Assembly: GCF_008298035.1 (NCBI RefSeq)
Contig: NZ_CP042910.1
Coordinates: 806,001-870,000 of the forward strand
Direction of reading: 5' to 3'
Source of the DNA: Gimesia maris
GTDB lineage: Bacteria > Planctomycetota > Planctomycetia > Planctomycetales > Planctomycetaceae
Length of the DNA stretch: 64,000 nucleotides
This document shows positions 55,532 through 64,000 of the stretch, in pieces. The translations under genes and the position numbers were made by a program. The stretch's first letter is position 1. Each line of letters starts with the position of its first letter. The notes beneath the pieces were generated by a model. It had not been told where the DNA came from, did no database searches, and was given only the letters and a program-made list of their open reading frames with translations.

Positions 55532-57028
55532 TCAGCCAGATCGACGAACGAGCAGCAATTGACCGGTGCGCACCAGGCCCAGGCTTACAAATGCCAGGCT
55601 TGGCAGCAGCAGAGGGATCAGGAACCGCTCGCCCGCCGCGATCGGCAGATACCAGGCAAAAGCCAGACAGAATAACAGCATGCAGATCAGGTACAGCCGG
55701 CGGGACGGTCCGCTTTCCGACATCAATCCCACGATCAGAAATGGTAGTGCCAGCAGTCCGAAGAACAGCCTCCCCTCGCCAAAAGGCAGGGGACCCAGAC
55801 TGCGCAGGAAGATGAATATCTGCCACAGCAAACCTTTGACTTCCCGTTTGATCATTTCGGAAATCGTGTGTGACTGCCAGTAGTTCTGAGCAGCATTGCG
55901 CAGCGAACCGCGTTCTTTAATCAACGCGTGTGGTTCGCTGAATTCATCTTCAAACAATAGATACGAATTGGCATTAAAGGTCGGACTGCCATAGACGCGT
56001 ACATTGCGAATCAACAGTGGTGCCGCGATCACTGTGAAACTGCCGATGACCAGTGCAACACCGATTACAACCCGTTTCAAAGGGACTGTTGTGTGTTTTG
56101 TCTGATTCTCACCGGTCATTGAATCATCAGTCGGTTGCTGTTGAAGTATCGCGGGAATACAGCGGTTCCAGTTAACTGTATAGGAACACAACCAGAGTAC
56201 CAGTCCCAGCATCAGCAAGAGTGCAGTTCCTTTTGTCAGCCATGCCAGTCCCAGCGTCAGGCCAATCCCGATCAGCAGTAGAGAGGGAAGCCGTGATGGC
56301 TTTCGGAAGTCGGGTATTCGTAATACCATCAGCCACAATGCAGCGACAAAAATCAGTAACAGCCCTTCACAGACGACCCGTGCTGTTAACTGACAATACG
56401 CGGCGTTGATGCTGAGTAGAATTCCTGTGAGGCCTCCCACCAGATTTCCATAACAACGGGCAATCCCCATCGTAAAAATCAGCAGCGCGCATAACCCACA
56501 CATAGCCGACAGTCGTTTCCCCGTTTCATAGTTGGGGAAATACGAAAGCAGAGCCACATAGAGCGGATGTTGGTTTGCTTCGGAATATTCACCGGCCATC
56601 AGTTGCTGTGCCAGCGTCACAGGTCCACCTGCTTCCTGGACGGCTTTTGCCTGCATCAGAAATGAAGCTTGATCGTTATTATCAGGAGGTGGTTGCTGTG
56701 GGAGTATGTTCATGAGCACAATAAAATAGACGACAAGTGAACCGGACAGCAGCAGGCTGCCAGCCCAGTGATTCACCATGGGCCGTGGCAATGCCAAAGC
56801 GGAATAAAACTGTTGGCCATTCGAGAGTAGAATTTTCCAATAACGGCGCGGCATCAGACAGCCGACGATTCCCACCAGCGTCCCCATCACGCCGCAGGCC
56901 GCCAGTATCGTTGCCAGGGAAGGCTGCTGAACGAGGGTTGACCCTTTCAGACGTAACATTTCGAGTACCGCCAGTCCTGTAATGCCAGCGAATACCCCTG
57001 AAATCAGTCGAGGCACAACAGTGTTCAT
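55532..57028 (-). CDS. GT39-type polytopic membrane glycosyltransferase
   Basis: A 498-residue membrane protein with about eleven hydrophobic helices. The first large extracytoplasmic loop contains DNNDQASFLMQAKAV followed by QHPLYVALLSYFP, with acidic residues and His where GT-C/PMT-type enzymes have the catalytic Asp. Such enzymes use lipid-linked sugars outside the inner membrane. It is convergent with tctA (31 bp) and divergent from lgt. The substrate cannot be inferred. Confidence 0.75.
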   Translation of the reverse strand: MNTVVPRLISGVFAGITGLAVLEMLRLKGSTLVQQPSLATILAACGVMGTLVGIVGCLMPRRYWKILLSNGQQFYSALALPRPMVNHWAGSLLLSGSLVVYFIVLMNILPQQPPPDNNDQASFLMQAKAVQEAGGPVTLAQQLMAGEYSEANQHPLYVALLSYFPNYETGKRLSAMCGLCALLIFTMGIARCYGNLVGGLTGILLSINAAYCQLTARVVCEGLLLIFVAALWLMVLRIPDFRKPSRLPSLLLIGIGLTLGLAWLTKGTALLLMLGLVLWLCSYTVNWNRCIPAILQQQPTDDSMTGENQTKHTTVPLKRVVIGVALVIGSFTVIAAPLLIRNVRVYGSPTFNANSYLLFEDEFSEPHALIKERGSLRNAAQNYWQSHTISEMIKREVKGLLWQIFIFLRSLGPLPFGEGRLFFGLLALPFLIVGLMSESGPSRRLYLICMLLFCLAFAWYLPIAAGERFLIPLLLPSLAFVSLGLVRTGQLLLVRRSG

Positions 57029-57230
57029 CGGGAAATCAAGCTTTCAACGGAGAACCAGGGAAAAAAAGAATGTTCAGGCTCAAACAAGGCTGGAAACAGC
57101 AATTCGGACTAGGCTTAACTCAGAGAATGGTCTATCTTTCGGTCTGGTTATCATAGCATATTGAAGTCATTCTGAAATCTCAGAAAAGAACAACAGATCT
57201 GCATTTCAGAATCCAGGAGTAATAAGTCAA

Positions 57231-58082
57231 GTGAATCCACTGATTGGCTATCTGCATTGGGACATCAATCGCATTCTGTTCGAAATCGGTCCGGTTAAGA
57301 TACGCTATTACGGCCTGTTCTTTACCGCTGGATTTATCTGTGGTTATCTGCTGCTGCGCTGGATGTTTCGTACCGAAAAACGGAACGTGGACGATGTCGA
57401 ATCACTATTGATTTATATGGTGCTGGGCACCATCATCGGCGCGCGCCTGGGACATTGTCTGTTTTATCATCCGATGGATTATCTCAGCGATCCTATCAGA
57501 CTCCTGCAGATCTGGAATGGTGGCCTGGCCAGCCATGGTGCTGCGATCGGGATTACCCTTTCCGCCTGGCTCTATTCACGTAATCATCCTGATCAGCCCC
57601 TGTTATGGCTGCTGGATCGCCTGACCATTCCCGTTGCTCTGGCTGGCTTTTTTATTCGCATCGGTAACTTTTTCAACTCCGAAATTCTGGGGCGCGTGAC
57701 CGACGTGCCCTGGGCCATCGTATTTGAGGATGGTCTGGGTCTCGAAAGTCCCGAAGAACGGTTGCTGCCCCGACATCCTGTCATGTTGTATGAGTCGTTC
57801 TGCTATGGCTGCTTTTTTATCATTCTCTTGTTGGTCTATCGAAAATATCGCAGTGAAACGCCCCGCGGATTACTCATCGGCCTGTTCTTCATCATGGTCT
57901 TTACCGCACGTTTCATTTTGGAATTCTATAAAATGCGACAGGCAGAGTTTGCAGAGAATCTACCTTTGAGTGTCGGGCAGATGCTGAGTATTCCTCTTGT
58001 GATTGCAGGCGTTGTCCTGTTGATCAGACGCAGGCCGGCACCTCCTCTCGAAACGGAATTGCAAGCTAAAAAAACAACATAA
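57231..58082 (+). CDS. lgt: Prolipoprotein diacylglyceryl transferase
   Basis: A 283-residue inner-membrane enzyme that moves diacylglycerol from phosphatidylglycerol to the lipobox cysteine of preprolipoproteins. The family's opening IRYYGLFFTAGFICGYLL, the GGLASHGAAIGI loop carrying a key His, and RIGNFFNSEILGRVTDVPWA (first Arg and Asn conserved) are all present. The start is GTG at 57231 because the family sequence begins there and a GGAG (57216-57219) precedes it by 11 bp. This gives a route for maturing the predicted lipoprotein TctC fusion. Confidence 0.96.
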   Translation: MNPLIGYLHWDINRILFEIGPVKIRYYGLFFTAGFICGYLLLRWMFRTEKRNVDDVESLLIYMVLGTIIGARLGHCLFYHPMDYLSDPIRLLQIWNGGLASHGAAIGITLSAWLYSRNHPDQPLLWLLDRLTIPVALAGFFIRIGNFFNSEILGRVTDVPWAIVFEDGLGLESPEERLLPRHPVMLYESFCYGCFFIILLLVYRKYRSETPRGLLIGLFFIMVFTARFILEFYKMRQAEFAENLPLSVGQMLSIPLVIAGVVLLIRRRPAPPLETELQAKKTT

Positions 58083-58397
58083 AGCATGTGATGTGGGATT
58101 ATGTATAGATTTTCCGGTTAGAAATCGTTGCTCCAAACGTCTGTTAAAACGTGCCGATCAAAGGTGAAAATGTGTGGTTTTGTATATTTTTCAGGATCGT
58201 ATTGCCTTAAATCCCAGTTACCAGTAAAGTTCGCGGGCAAAATACCCAGATTTTACTACTAATGATCAGGTTAAAACGATCATTTGGATTTCGGGCATTT
58301 TTTTGCAACACGGAGGATGGACTTCGGTGTATAATGAGATGCAGGCTTAACTCGCTTGCTGCCAGACGGCGGCGACTTATATGAATTGAGGCGATTT
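58083..58397. other. Intergenic region between lgt and the ECF sigma gene
   Basis: A 315-bp non-coding stretch. It carries an inverted repeat AATGATC / GATCATT (58261-58267 and 58278-58284) separated by 10 nt. The following T run starts about 20 nt further on, too far for a standard terminator. An operator for the downstream gene is equally possible. Confidence 0.45.
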
Positions 58398-58985
58398 GTG
58401 GCTCTCACGGACATAGACAGAAATTTGCTCAGGCGTTGTCTCGCTGAAGAGCCGGGAGCATGGAAGGATTTTGTAGACCGGTTCATTGGCCTGTTCACAC
58501 ACGTCATCCATCACACGGCGCACGCACGGAGCGTTCGCGTAACTGACAATGATGTCGATGATCTTCTGTCAGAAGTTTTTCTGGTCCTCCTCGCGAATGA
58601 TTACAGGGTTCTGCGAAATTTTCGTGGCAACAGTTCGCTGGCCACTTATTTAACCGTGGTTTCACGGCGTGTCGTTGTAAAAAAAATGGTTGAGCGTCGT
58701 ATGGCGGAAGCCCTGGGACATGTTTCCACCAAGTCCAAGATGGAATACGCGTCTGAAGAACATGCACGTCACCAGCAGCTTGTCGATGATCAGGAAGAAA
58801 TTCAGAATATGATCAGGCAACTGTCTCCCACTGATGCGCAGATTGTTGAACAATACCACCTGCAGGGTAAGTCTTACCAGCAGATCAGCAGTGATCTGGA
58901 CATCCCGGAAAATTCGATTGGGCCGACACTGTCACGGGCTCGCAACCGAATGCGGGAAAATCAGTCTAACACGCGCACGCTCTAA
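58398..58985 (+). CDS. ECF-type RNA polymerase sigma factor
   Basis: A 195-residue protein. I start at GTG 58398, giving MALTDIDRNLLRRCLAEEPG, preceded by GAGG at 58388-58391; the frame continues upstream to a TTG at 58356 without support. Sigma region 2 (about residues 20-95: AWKDFVDRFI, DVDDLLSEVFLVLL, NSSLATYLTVVSRRVV) binds polymerase core and the -10 element. Region 4 (about 130-185: LSPTDAQIVEQYHLQGKSYQQISSDLDIPENSIGPTLSRARNRM, cited in part) is a helix-turn-helix for -35 recognition. No anti-sigma gene is adjacent; regulation is unknown. Confidence 0.92.
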   Translation: MALTDIDRNLLRRCLAEEPGAWKDFVDRFIGLFTHVIHHTAHARSVRVTDNDVDDLLSEVFLVLLANDYRVLRNFRGNSSLATYLTVVSRRVVVKKMVERRMAEALGHVSTKSKMEYASEEHARHQQLVDDQEEIQNMIRQLSPTDAQIVEQYHLQGKSYQQISSDLDIPENSIGPTLSRARNRMRENQSNTRTL

Positions 58986-59051
58986 TCGTCTGTCAAACCT
59001 CCTCTCTGTGAGTTGAGTTTCTTCGATTACTTGCCTCTTGTCTGTTTTTTC

Positions 59052-60002
59052 CTAGCGTCCGCGGTTCGTATTCTGAGACCTGCCAAATGCCGGTGGCCCG
59101 CCAAACGGGGGAGGTCCGAATCCGCCGCGTCCCGGTCCGCCATGCTGTCCTGGCCCTGGTCCCCGTTTCTGAAAACTGGGGTCTGGAGTTCCTCGAAAAT
59201 TTCGCGGAATGAAGGGAAATACTTCTGTCAGGTAATAGTGATAAATGCCTTCAGGGTATTCCGGGGTAACGCCAAAGCGACCATTGCACTCATCCAGATC
59301 ACCAGAATCCTTAACGTATTCATAGTCGGCTACAAAAGTGCCATCATATCTGCCACCCGGGCCTCCCGGTCGACTCCCTTTTTTAATCTGAAAACTCGAT
59401 TTCATTTTGCGGAGTTTACTTGTTGCATCATCCGCATCTGAGTAACCATACTGTGAATAAATCGGAAACCCATCCGCGGCGACTCCAATCAGGGTCATTT
59501 CATTTGTCTTCCCCTGTTTGGAAATCAGACCATGCGGCAGACCGTGATAATGGTAGGCTCCGGTAGGCTGTACGTGAGCATTGCTCTGATCGAGTCCCAG
59601 ATTGATCTTGCCGGAAAGTGCCTCATAATTCCAGCCGGACCGGAAGTCACGATTCCAGTATTCTGCGGTTCCGGGATCGAAGACCACGCCGTTGACGGCA
59701 ATCCCAAAGATGGAATGCTGACAGGGAGTGCTGTTACGCGAGACCTTGGGTTCCACAGGCACTCGATATTCGTAATGCTGGGGACGAATTGAGTTTGGGT
59801 TGTTTCTGTTGGGAAACTGCCCTGCCTGATGATCGGGGATCCCATTGGAATAGATGTACCGGTAATTGCCTTTGATGATCAATTTGACCTGATTAGTCGC
59901 GGCGGTACCTGTTGGCCCAAATCCCGGTGGTGGATACCCCAATACAGGTGCCGTACTGCAGATCACGCCTATGATACAGAAAGTGAGTCGTCGATAATTC
60001 AA
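59052..60002 (-). CDS. Secreted YHYH-domain protein with Gly/Pro-rich tail
   Basis: A 316-residue protein. I start at TTG 60002 since AAGGGG lies 6 bp upstream and the signal peptide begins at that point (NYRRLTFCIIGVICSTAPVLG); the frame extends back to an ATG at 60098 without support. The YHYH domain includes GAYHYHGLPHGL, VAADGFPIYSQYGY and a second IYHYYLTEVFPFI. The last 45 residues are Gly-, Pro- and Phe-rich (GPGPGQHGGPGRGGFGPPPF). The domain's function is unknown, possibly metal-binding and extracellular. Convergent with the sigma gene. Confidence 0.88.
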   Translation of the reverse strand: MNYRRLTFCIIGVICSTAPVLGYPPPGFGPTGTAATNQVKLIIKGNYRYIYSNGIPDHQAGQFPNRNNPNSIRPQHYEYRVPVEPKVSRNSTPCQHSIFGIAVNGVVFDPGTAEYWNRDFRSGWNYEALSGKINLGLDQSNAHVQPTGAYHYHGLPHGLISKQGKTNEMTLIGVAADGFPIYSQYGYSDADDATSKLRKMKSSFQIKKGSRPGGPGGRYDGTFVADYEYVKDSGDLDECNGRFGVTPEYPEGIYHYYLTEVFPFIPRNFRGTPDPSFQKRGPGPGQHGGPGRGGFGPPPFGGPPAFGRSQNTNRGR

Positions 60003-60323
60003 AGCACGCCCCTTTTTTGAGTTCGATCTCGACCGGACATTAAATTCATCAATTCTTCTTACCAGTTTTGATAACGGGCAATAAGAGGGCGAATCCACAG
60101 GGTTTTATGCAATTTCTTTAAAACATGCCAAATGTCGTCTTGCCATATATCTACATGGATCGGGGCGGGAAACGGGCGTTCTGTTGACAGCCAGCCGCGC
60201 GCTCATAAAAATCGAGTATGAAGCAGGCAGTCGTCGTCATGACCGATCGACGCTGAATTCTCTCACTCACGGATTGAACGACCACCACTCTGATTCTGCG
60301 GAATCTGGAAACGGATTGAGCCC
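60003..60323. other. Divergent intergenic region between YHYH gene and esterase gene
   Basis: A 321-bp stretch of mixed composition. I see no hairpin, strong promoter consensus or small gene in it. Confidence 0.4.
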
Positions 60324-62918
60324 ATGCAAACTCTTCGAACACGATTTTCGTTTGCGTTTCGATCAACTCTCGTACTGCTGACCCTGGTACTGCTACAGAC
60401 ACCGGCCGAGTTGCAGGCACAGAAGAATACAACGGAAACGGGATTTGTAAATAAGGTGTTTAAAGACGATCAGGGCGAACATCGCTATGTAGTCTTTGTA
60501 CCCAAAAACTATAACCCTGAGAAAAAATATCCGGTCATTCTGTTTCTACACGGTGCGGGGGAACGGGGTGACGATGGATTGAAGCCGATTCAGGTTGGCC
60601 TTGGACCTGTGATCAAGCAGCAGGCAGATACCTTTCCGTTTATTGTTGTCTTTCCTCAGGCTGAGATCAGGCAGGCAAGTCTGCTGGCGGGCTGGCTCGC
60701 TGATTCCCCTGATGGAAAACGGGCTCTGCAGATCCTCGATAACGTCATGAAAGATTATTCGACCAGCGCCGATCAGCAGATTCTGACAGGCTGGTCTATG
60801 GGAGGTTACGGCGCCTGGAGCCTGGCTGCCGCTGATCCCAAACGCTGGTCAGCCGTCGTACCACTCGCCGGTGGTGGGAAAGCCGACTGGGCCTCCCGAC
60901 TCAAAGCGACTCCCATCTGGGCCTTTCACGGGGCCAACGATCGGGTGGTATTACCCGGTGAAACAAAACAGATGGTCGATGCGGTCCGGAAGGCCGGCGG
61001 AAATCCGCGTTTTACCGAAGTTCCCGATGAGGGACACGATGTCTGGAAGGTCGCTTATACAAAACCACTGTTCGACTGGATGCTGAATCCGTCAATCGAC
61101 GTCGCTAACACCGCACCACTACTGGTAAAGCCCGATCAGAAGCGTCCTGCCGAAGTCGAGGCAGATACGCCATTCGTACCCGCTCTGGTAATTGATAACG
61201 CCGTCTCGGTTCGACTGGGGAATCGATTCCTCAAAACACTGGCAGATGCAGTTCCCAGCATGGTCCCTCCCGACATGCTCGAGGGAGGCATCAATGACAT
61301 CTATGATTCCACGGTCGCCCAGGGGCGCAGTTTCAGCGTGCAGTTTTCCGGAATCTCTTACAAAGGGGAACTGGCCCGTGCCGCGGTCGAAGCCTATGCC
61401 GCAGATACTTTAAATATTCAACTTGGCATTCAGAACGTGGACCTCTATATCAGAAGTACTTATGTGAACGGCAATCGTCATGCTGCTGTCGCAGGGCCGA
61501 TCTCCGTCAGCATCGGGTACCAGGAACCGGTCTGGTTGAGTTTTGATGTGAGACCTTACATTAAAAACAACCGTATCAAGCTGCAGTTGCTGCGTTCCCG
61601 TTTCAATATTCCCCAGAACAACTGGTACGTCTCCGGTCCGGCAGGAGTTTCTACACGCGGGATTGGTATGACTTCGGAAAAAGTTTCCAGTGGACTGGTA
61701 AGTGGTATCTACGGCAGCAAAGGACGCATTGAAGACGAAGTTAAAGCCATTGTTCCCGGCCTGGTGGAAGAGCTGGAAAAGCAGATGAATTTCGACGAAG
61801 CCAGCCAGATTGTTGATGCCATCTGGCCGCTGCCTGTCTACCGGCCCCGGATGCAACTCGCGCCGCGGCAAGTCCTGACAGACAAGCAGGGTATTTCCCT
61901 CAGCTTTGGTCTGACAGTCGCTGCCGTCGATTCCGCTGCGCCGCCTGCACAGATACAACGATTGAATTCTTTCGGGCGATCCGTCAACGAGATCCCCAAG
62001 GTGTCTGACTTACAGATTGGTGTCGCCCCCGGCATACTGAAACCATTAACAGAAATGCTGGTCCAGGCCGACGTCGCGCGAATTCCCGTACAGGATATTC
62101 CCGGACATTCCTTCGAAACACTGGTCGACCCCAAAACAATGCAACAGGTCTTTCCTGATCTGAAGCAGTACGGCGATGATTTGAAAATCTGGGCCGAACT
62201 GGTACTCACCAGACCCATTCAGGTTGAAGATGGTGGGAAGTCCAAAAAAACAGATAACAATCCCTTCCGGTTTGAAGTTCCTCAGGCCGCGATCTCGATG
62301 GCGATTAAAAAATCAGCCTCAGATAAAAAGTGGATCCCGTACGCCGAATTTACTCTCACGCTAGGCCAGGATGTGGAAGCAGAGATTGTGGATCGCAGTT
62401 ATTCCAAACGTGCTTTGAAACTGGATTGGGAAGGTGGGGCAAAAATTGGAGGTACCGCCCGGTTTGCTCCCGATTATAAACCGCAGGATACCAGCATCGA
62501 TCAACAGAAACTGAGGGATCTGGTGCAGTCTGCGTGGGGCGGCTGGACAAAGCAGGGGCCTGCTTCCGTCGCAGAGATTCCCGATATCGAACTGGGTTTC
62601 GGTCGCTATCGTATCAATAAAGTCGACTGGTCTAATCCTCAACTGCTGGCGACTTTCACCGTACCCGAACTCAAACTGACCAATGACACCAAAGTCGAAA
62701 TGGAATACGAACTCAAAAGTCCCTACAGCGACTGGGGCGGGCCTTACAAATTAAAGCCCGGTGAGTCGCACACATTCGATGCTGCTACGCCATTGTTATA
62801 CCGACGTAAAGTCAATAATCAGATGCAGGTCTTCACGCTGGCGGCGGGCTCTCATTTTGAATTCCTGCCCGAAAATGGCAATGCAAGTGGCATGCTTTTC
62901 GAAGCCTCAGATAATTGA
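60324..62918 (+). CDS. Secreted esterase with a large unassigned C-terminal region
   Basis: An 864-residue protein with a signal peptide (about residues 1-32). Residues about 45-265 are an alpha/beta hydrolase of the PHB-depolymerase/phospholipase-esterase type: FLHGAGERGDDG (oxyanion), GWSMGGYGAW with Ser158, GANDRVV with Asp206 and DEGHDVW with His238. The remaining 600 residues have no recognised domain. They look like two similar halves rich in amphipathic beta-strands (for example TLNIQLGIQNVDLYIRSTYV, cited in full, near 372-391). That pattern is compatible with a TULIP-like lipid-binding fold, but this is inference. It ends back to back with the NuoM-type gene. Confidence 0.82.
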   Translation: MQTLRTRFSFAFRSTLVLLTLVLLQTPAELQAQKNTTETGFVNKVFKDDQGEHRYVVFVPKNYNPEKKYPVILFLHGAGERGDDGLKPIQVGLGPVIKQQADTFPFIVVFPQAEIRQASLLAGWLADSPDGKRALQILDNVMKDYSTSADQQILTGWSMGGYGAWSLAAADPKRWSAVVPLAGGGKADWASRLKATPIWAFHGANDRVVLPGETKQMVDAVRKAGGNPRFTEVPDEGHDVWKVAYTKPLFDWMLNPSIDVANTAPLLVKPDQKRPAEVEADTPFVPALVIDNAVSVRLGNRFLKTLADAVPSMVPPDMLEGGINDIYDSTVAQGRSFSVQFSGISYKGELARAAVEAYAADTLNIQLGIQNVDLYIRSTYVNGNRHAAVAGPISVSIGYQEPVWLSFDVRPYIKNNRIKLQLLRSRFNIPQNNWYVSGPAGVSTRGIGMTSEKVSSGLVSGIYGSKGRIEDEVKAIVPGLVEELEKQMNFDEASQIVDAIWPLPVYRPRMQLAPRQVLTDKQGISLSFGLTVAAVDSAAPPAQIQRLNSFGRSVNEIPKVSDLQIGVAPGILKPLTEMLVQADVARIPVQDIPGHSFETLVDPKTMQQVFPDLKQYGDDLKIWAELVLTRPIQVEDGGKSKKTDNNPFRFEVPQAAISMAIKKSASDKKWIPYAEFTLTLGQDVEAEIVDRSYSKRALKLDWEGGAKIGGTARFAPDYKPQDTSIDQQKLRDLVQSAWGGWTKQGPASVAEIPDIELGFGRYRINKVDWSNPQLLATFTVPELKLTNDTKVEMEYELKSPYSDWGGPYKLKPGESHTFDAATPLLYRRKVNNQMQVFTLAAGSHFEFLPENGNASGMLFEASDN

Positions 62919-64000
62919 TCAGTTTTCCATGTCTTCTGTTTCACTACCAGTGATGCTGGCAGGAAACAACGGCAACAGGGTTTCTTCAGTCAGCGAAGCC
63001 GGGCAGATGCCTGTTGCCAGGATGAGCAGTATCGCGGGGCCGAAGGCCAGCCAGGCGAAGAGACGGTGTACCGGTTCGTACAGCGAATTGTCTTCCGGCT
63101 GCGGTTTGGTATCTGCAGCAGCGTTCATCAATTGCCAGAATCCGCGGATCAAAGCCAACTGAAACAGCAGGTAACCTGCCAGGTAAAATAACCCCAGTAG
63201 CAGACTGTCCTGTAACAGGCTCCACAAAAAGGCAAACTGTGCAGTAAAACCTCCCAGCCCCGGTAGTCCGGCGAGTGTCAAAATCATAAAGCCGGCAAGC
63301 CACTGCTGCAGTCGGTTGGCTTTCCCAGTGACAGGTACTGACAGAACCGGGATCAACAGCAGCAACAGGCAGCATGCCAGTCCCTGGATGACATGGAACA
63401 GGATCAGATTCGGAATGGCGACAGGTTCTGCAGAAAACAGTAGAGTGAGTGTTAATACGCTCTGCCCCAGCACGAAACAGAGGATGCTTTGCACCAGGCC
63501 TCCTCGGCAGGCCAGCAGAGAAAAATAGAGAAAGCCACACATTCCCCAGAAGCTGATCACCGTTGAGATGCTCTGCACAGCCCCATGATTCAAAGGGGCC
63601 ATAAATCGCAGCATTCCATATACACTGATTTTGGTGAATAATGCCAGCAGGACCAGACACCAGATAGATTGATCCTTCGTATTGAACATGGAGCCCGCGT
63701 CCTGTTTCATCCACTGTGTCAAACCATAATGAACCGGGAAGATTGACCCTTTGATGGTGAAACCCGTTATCAGGATCAGGAATATCCAGGGAGAGATCGT
63801 ACTCCAGTAAGTTTCTGCCAGCGGATAAAGCGCAACATCGTTTACCGTGCCCTGTAAAATCTCATTAAATTGAAATGTGACCGGTTGAGGTGATTCCAGC
63901 AGCAGACCCTGCATCCAGGTGTAACCAGTTGATGCCAGCACCAGCCCAGCCACGATCAATACATCTCCCAGAAACTGCAGATACATTGTACTTTCCAGCA
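62919..64000 (-). CDS. Antiporter-like proton-pumping subunit (NuoM-type), 5' end beyond the window
   Basis: Open from the right edge to a stop at 62919; about 360 residues are visible. It has about ten hydrophobic helices. The segment FLILITGFTIKGSIFPVH (about 95-112 from the ATG at 63986) matches the NuoM helix with the channel lysine, and TKISVYGMLRF matches the second lysine region. The next conserved piece, AGLPGLGGFTAQFAFLW, is also typical. The frame continues upstream as LEST before the ATG, matching NuoM's mid-protein E-containing helix, so the true start lies outside. Family-level confidence is good; the exact complex is not decided. Confidence 0.75.
   Translation of the reverse strand, partial: LESTMYLQFLGDVLIVAGLVLASTGYTWMQGLLLESPQPVTFQFNEILQGTVNDVALYPLAETYWSTISPWIFLILITGFTIKGSIFPVHYGLTQWMKQDAGSMFNTKDQSIWCLVLLALFTKISVYGMLRFMAPLNHGAVQSISTVISFWGMCGFLYFSLLACRGGLVQSILCFVLGQSVLTLTLLFSAEPVAIPNLILFHVIQGLACCLLLLLIPVLSVPVTGKANRLQQWLAGFMILTLAGLPGLGGFTAQFAFLWSLLQDSLLLGLFYLAGYLLFQLALIRGFWQLMNAAADTKPQPEDNSLYEPVHRLFAWLAFGPAILLILATGICPASLTEETLLPLFPASITGSETEDMEN

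Overview
The window is a stretch of planctomycete chromosome, most likely Gimesia (Planctomyces maris) or a close relative. The taxonomic evidence is a DUF1552 protein translationally coupled to a DUF1587/1595/1592/1588/1585 cytochrome, a CxPxR sulfatase, a YHYH-domain protein, an ECF sigma factor whose N-terminus resembles planctomycete ones, and a 5,570-residue secreted-type protein with an N-terminal LEDRTLLAG motif. I see no tRNA, rRNA, CRISPR array, phage or insertion sequence. Genes are densely packed and often meet tail to tail with only 0 to 30 bp between them.

Layout. 1-8.7 kb: end of a nucleotide-sugar dehydrogenase, an M3 oligopeptidase, a lipase-like hydrolase, then a run of a small membrane protein, a UPF0104/LPG-synthase-like flippase, a DPM1-like glycosyltransferase, a beta-CASP metallo-beta-lactamase RNase and an ASCH-domain protein. 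8.7-15.9 kb: housekeeping metabolism (trpA, trpB, nadC, ald), a 67-residue hypothetical protein and a large GT39-like membrane glycosyltransferase. 15.9-32.6 kb: one uninterrupted minus-strand gene for the giant protein. From N to C it reads as NHL repeats, a matrixin-like protease, PPC domains, parallel beta-helices, a cadherin-like segment, eight Calx-beta repeats, a seven-unit LVIVD propeller lying inside the last Calx-beta unit, a cohesin-like domain plus dockerin, and a second, degenerate zinc-protease motif. 33.3-41.5 kb: a lipopolysaccharide inner-core locus (AP-superfamily protein, hldE, a WaaF-like heptosyltransferase, GT87, an InaA/WaaP-type kinase and two GT2 enzymes). This supports heptose-containing LPS and an outer membrane. 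41.5-48.2 kb: sulfatase, ychF, hisC, hisB, and an orphan gene with a CoiA-like nuclease signature. 48.4-55.5 kb: the DUF1552/DUF1592 pair and a two-gene tripartite tricarboxylate transporter in which the TctC and TctB parts are fused. 55.5-64 kb: GT39, lgt, an ECF sigma factor, a YHYH protein, an esterase with a large unassigned C-terminal half, and a truncated proton-pumping antiporter-like (NuoM-type) subunit.

The genes do not form one pathway. Envelope biogenesis (LPS core, polyprenyl or lipid-linked glycosyltransfer, lipoprotein modification) and extracellular degradation or adhesion dominate, with dispersed trp and his genes as is common in planctomycetes. The most unusual elements are the architecture of the giant protein, the AP-superfamily protein with altered metal-ligand positions, the TctC-TctB fusion, the CoiA-like/winged-helix protein beside a 15-bp inverted repeat, and a strong palindrome in the sulfatase/ychF divergent promoter.
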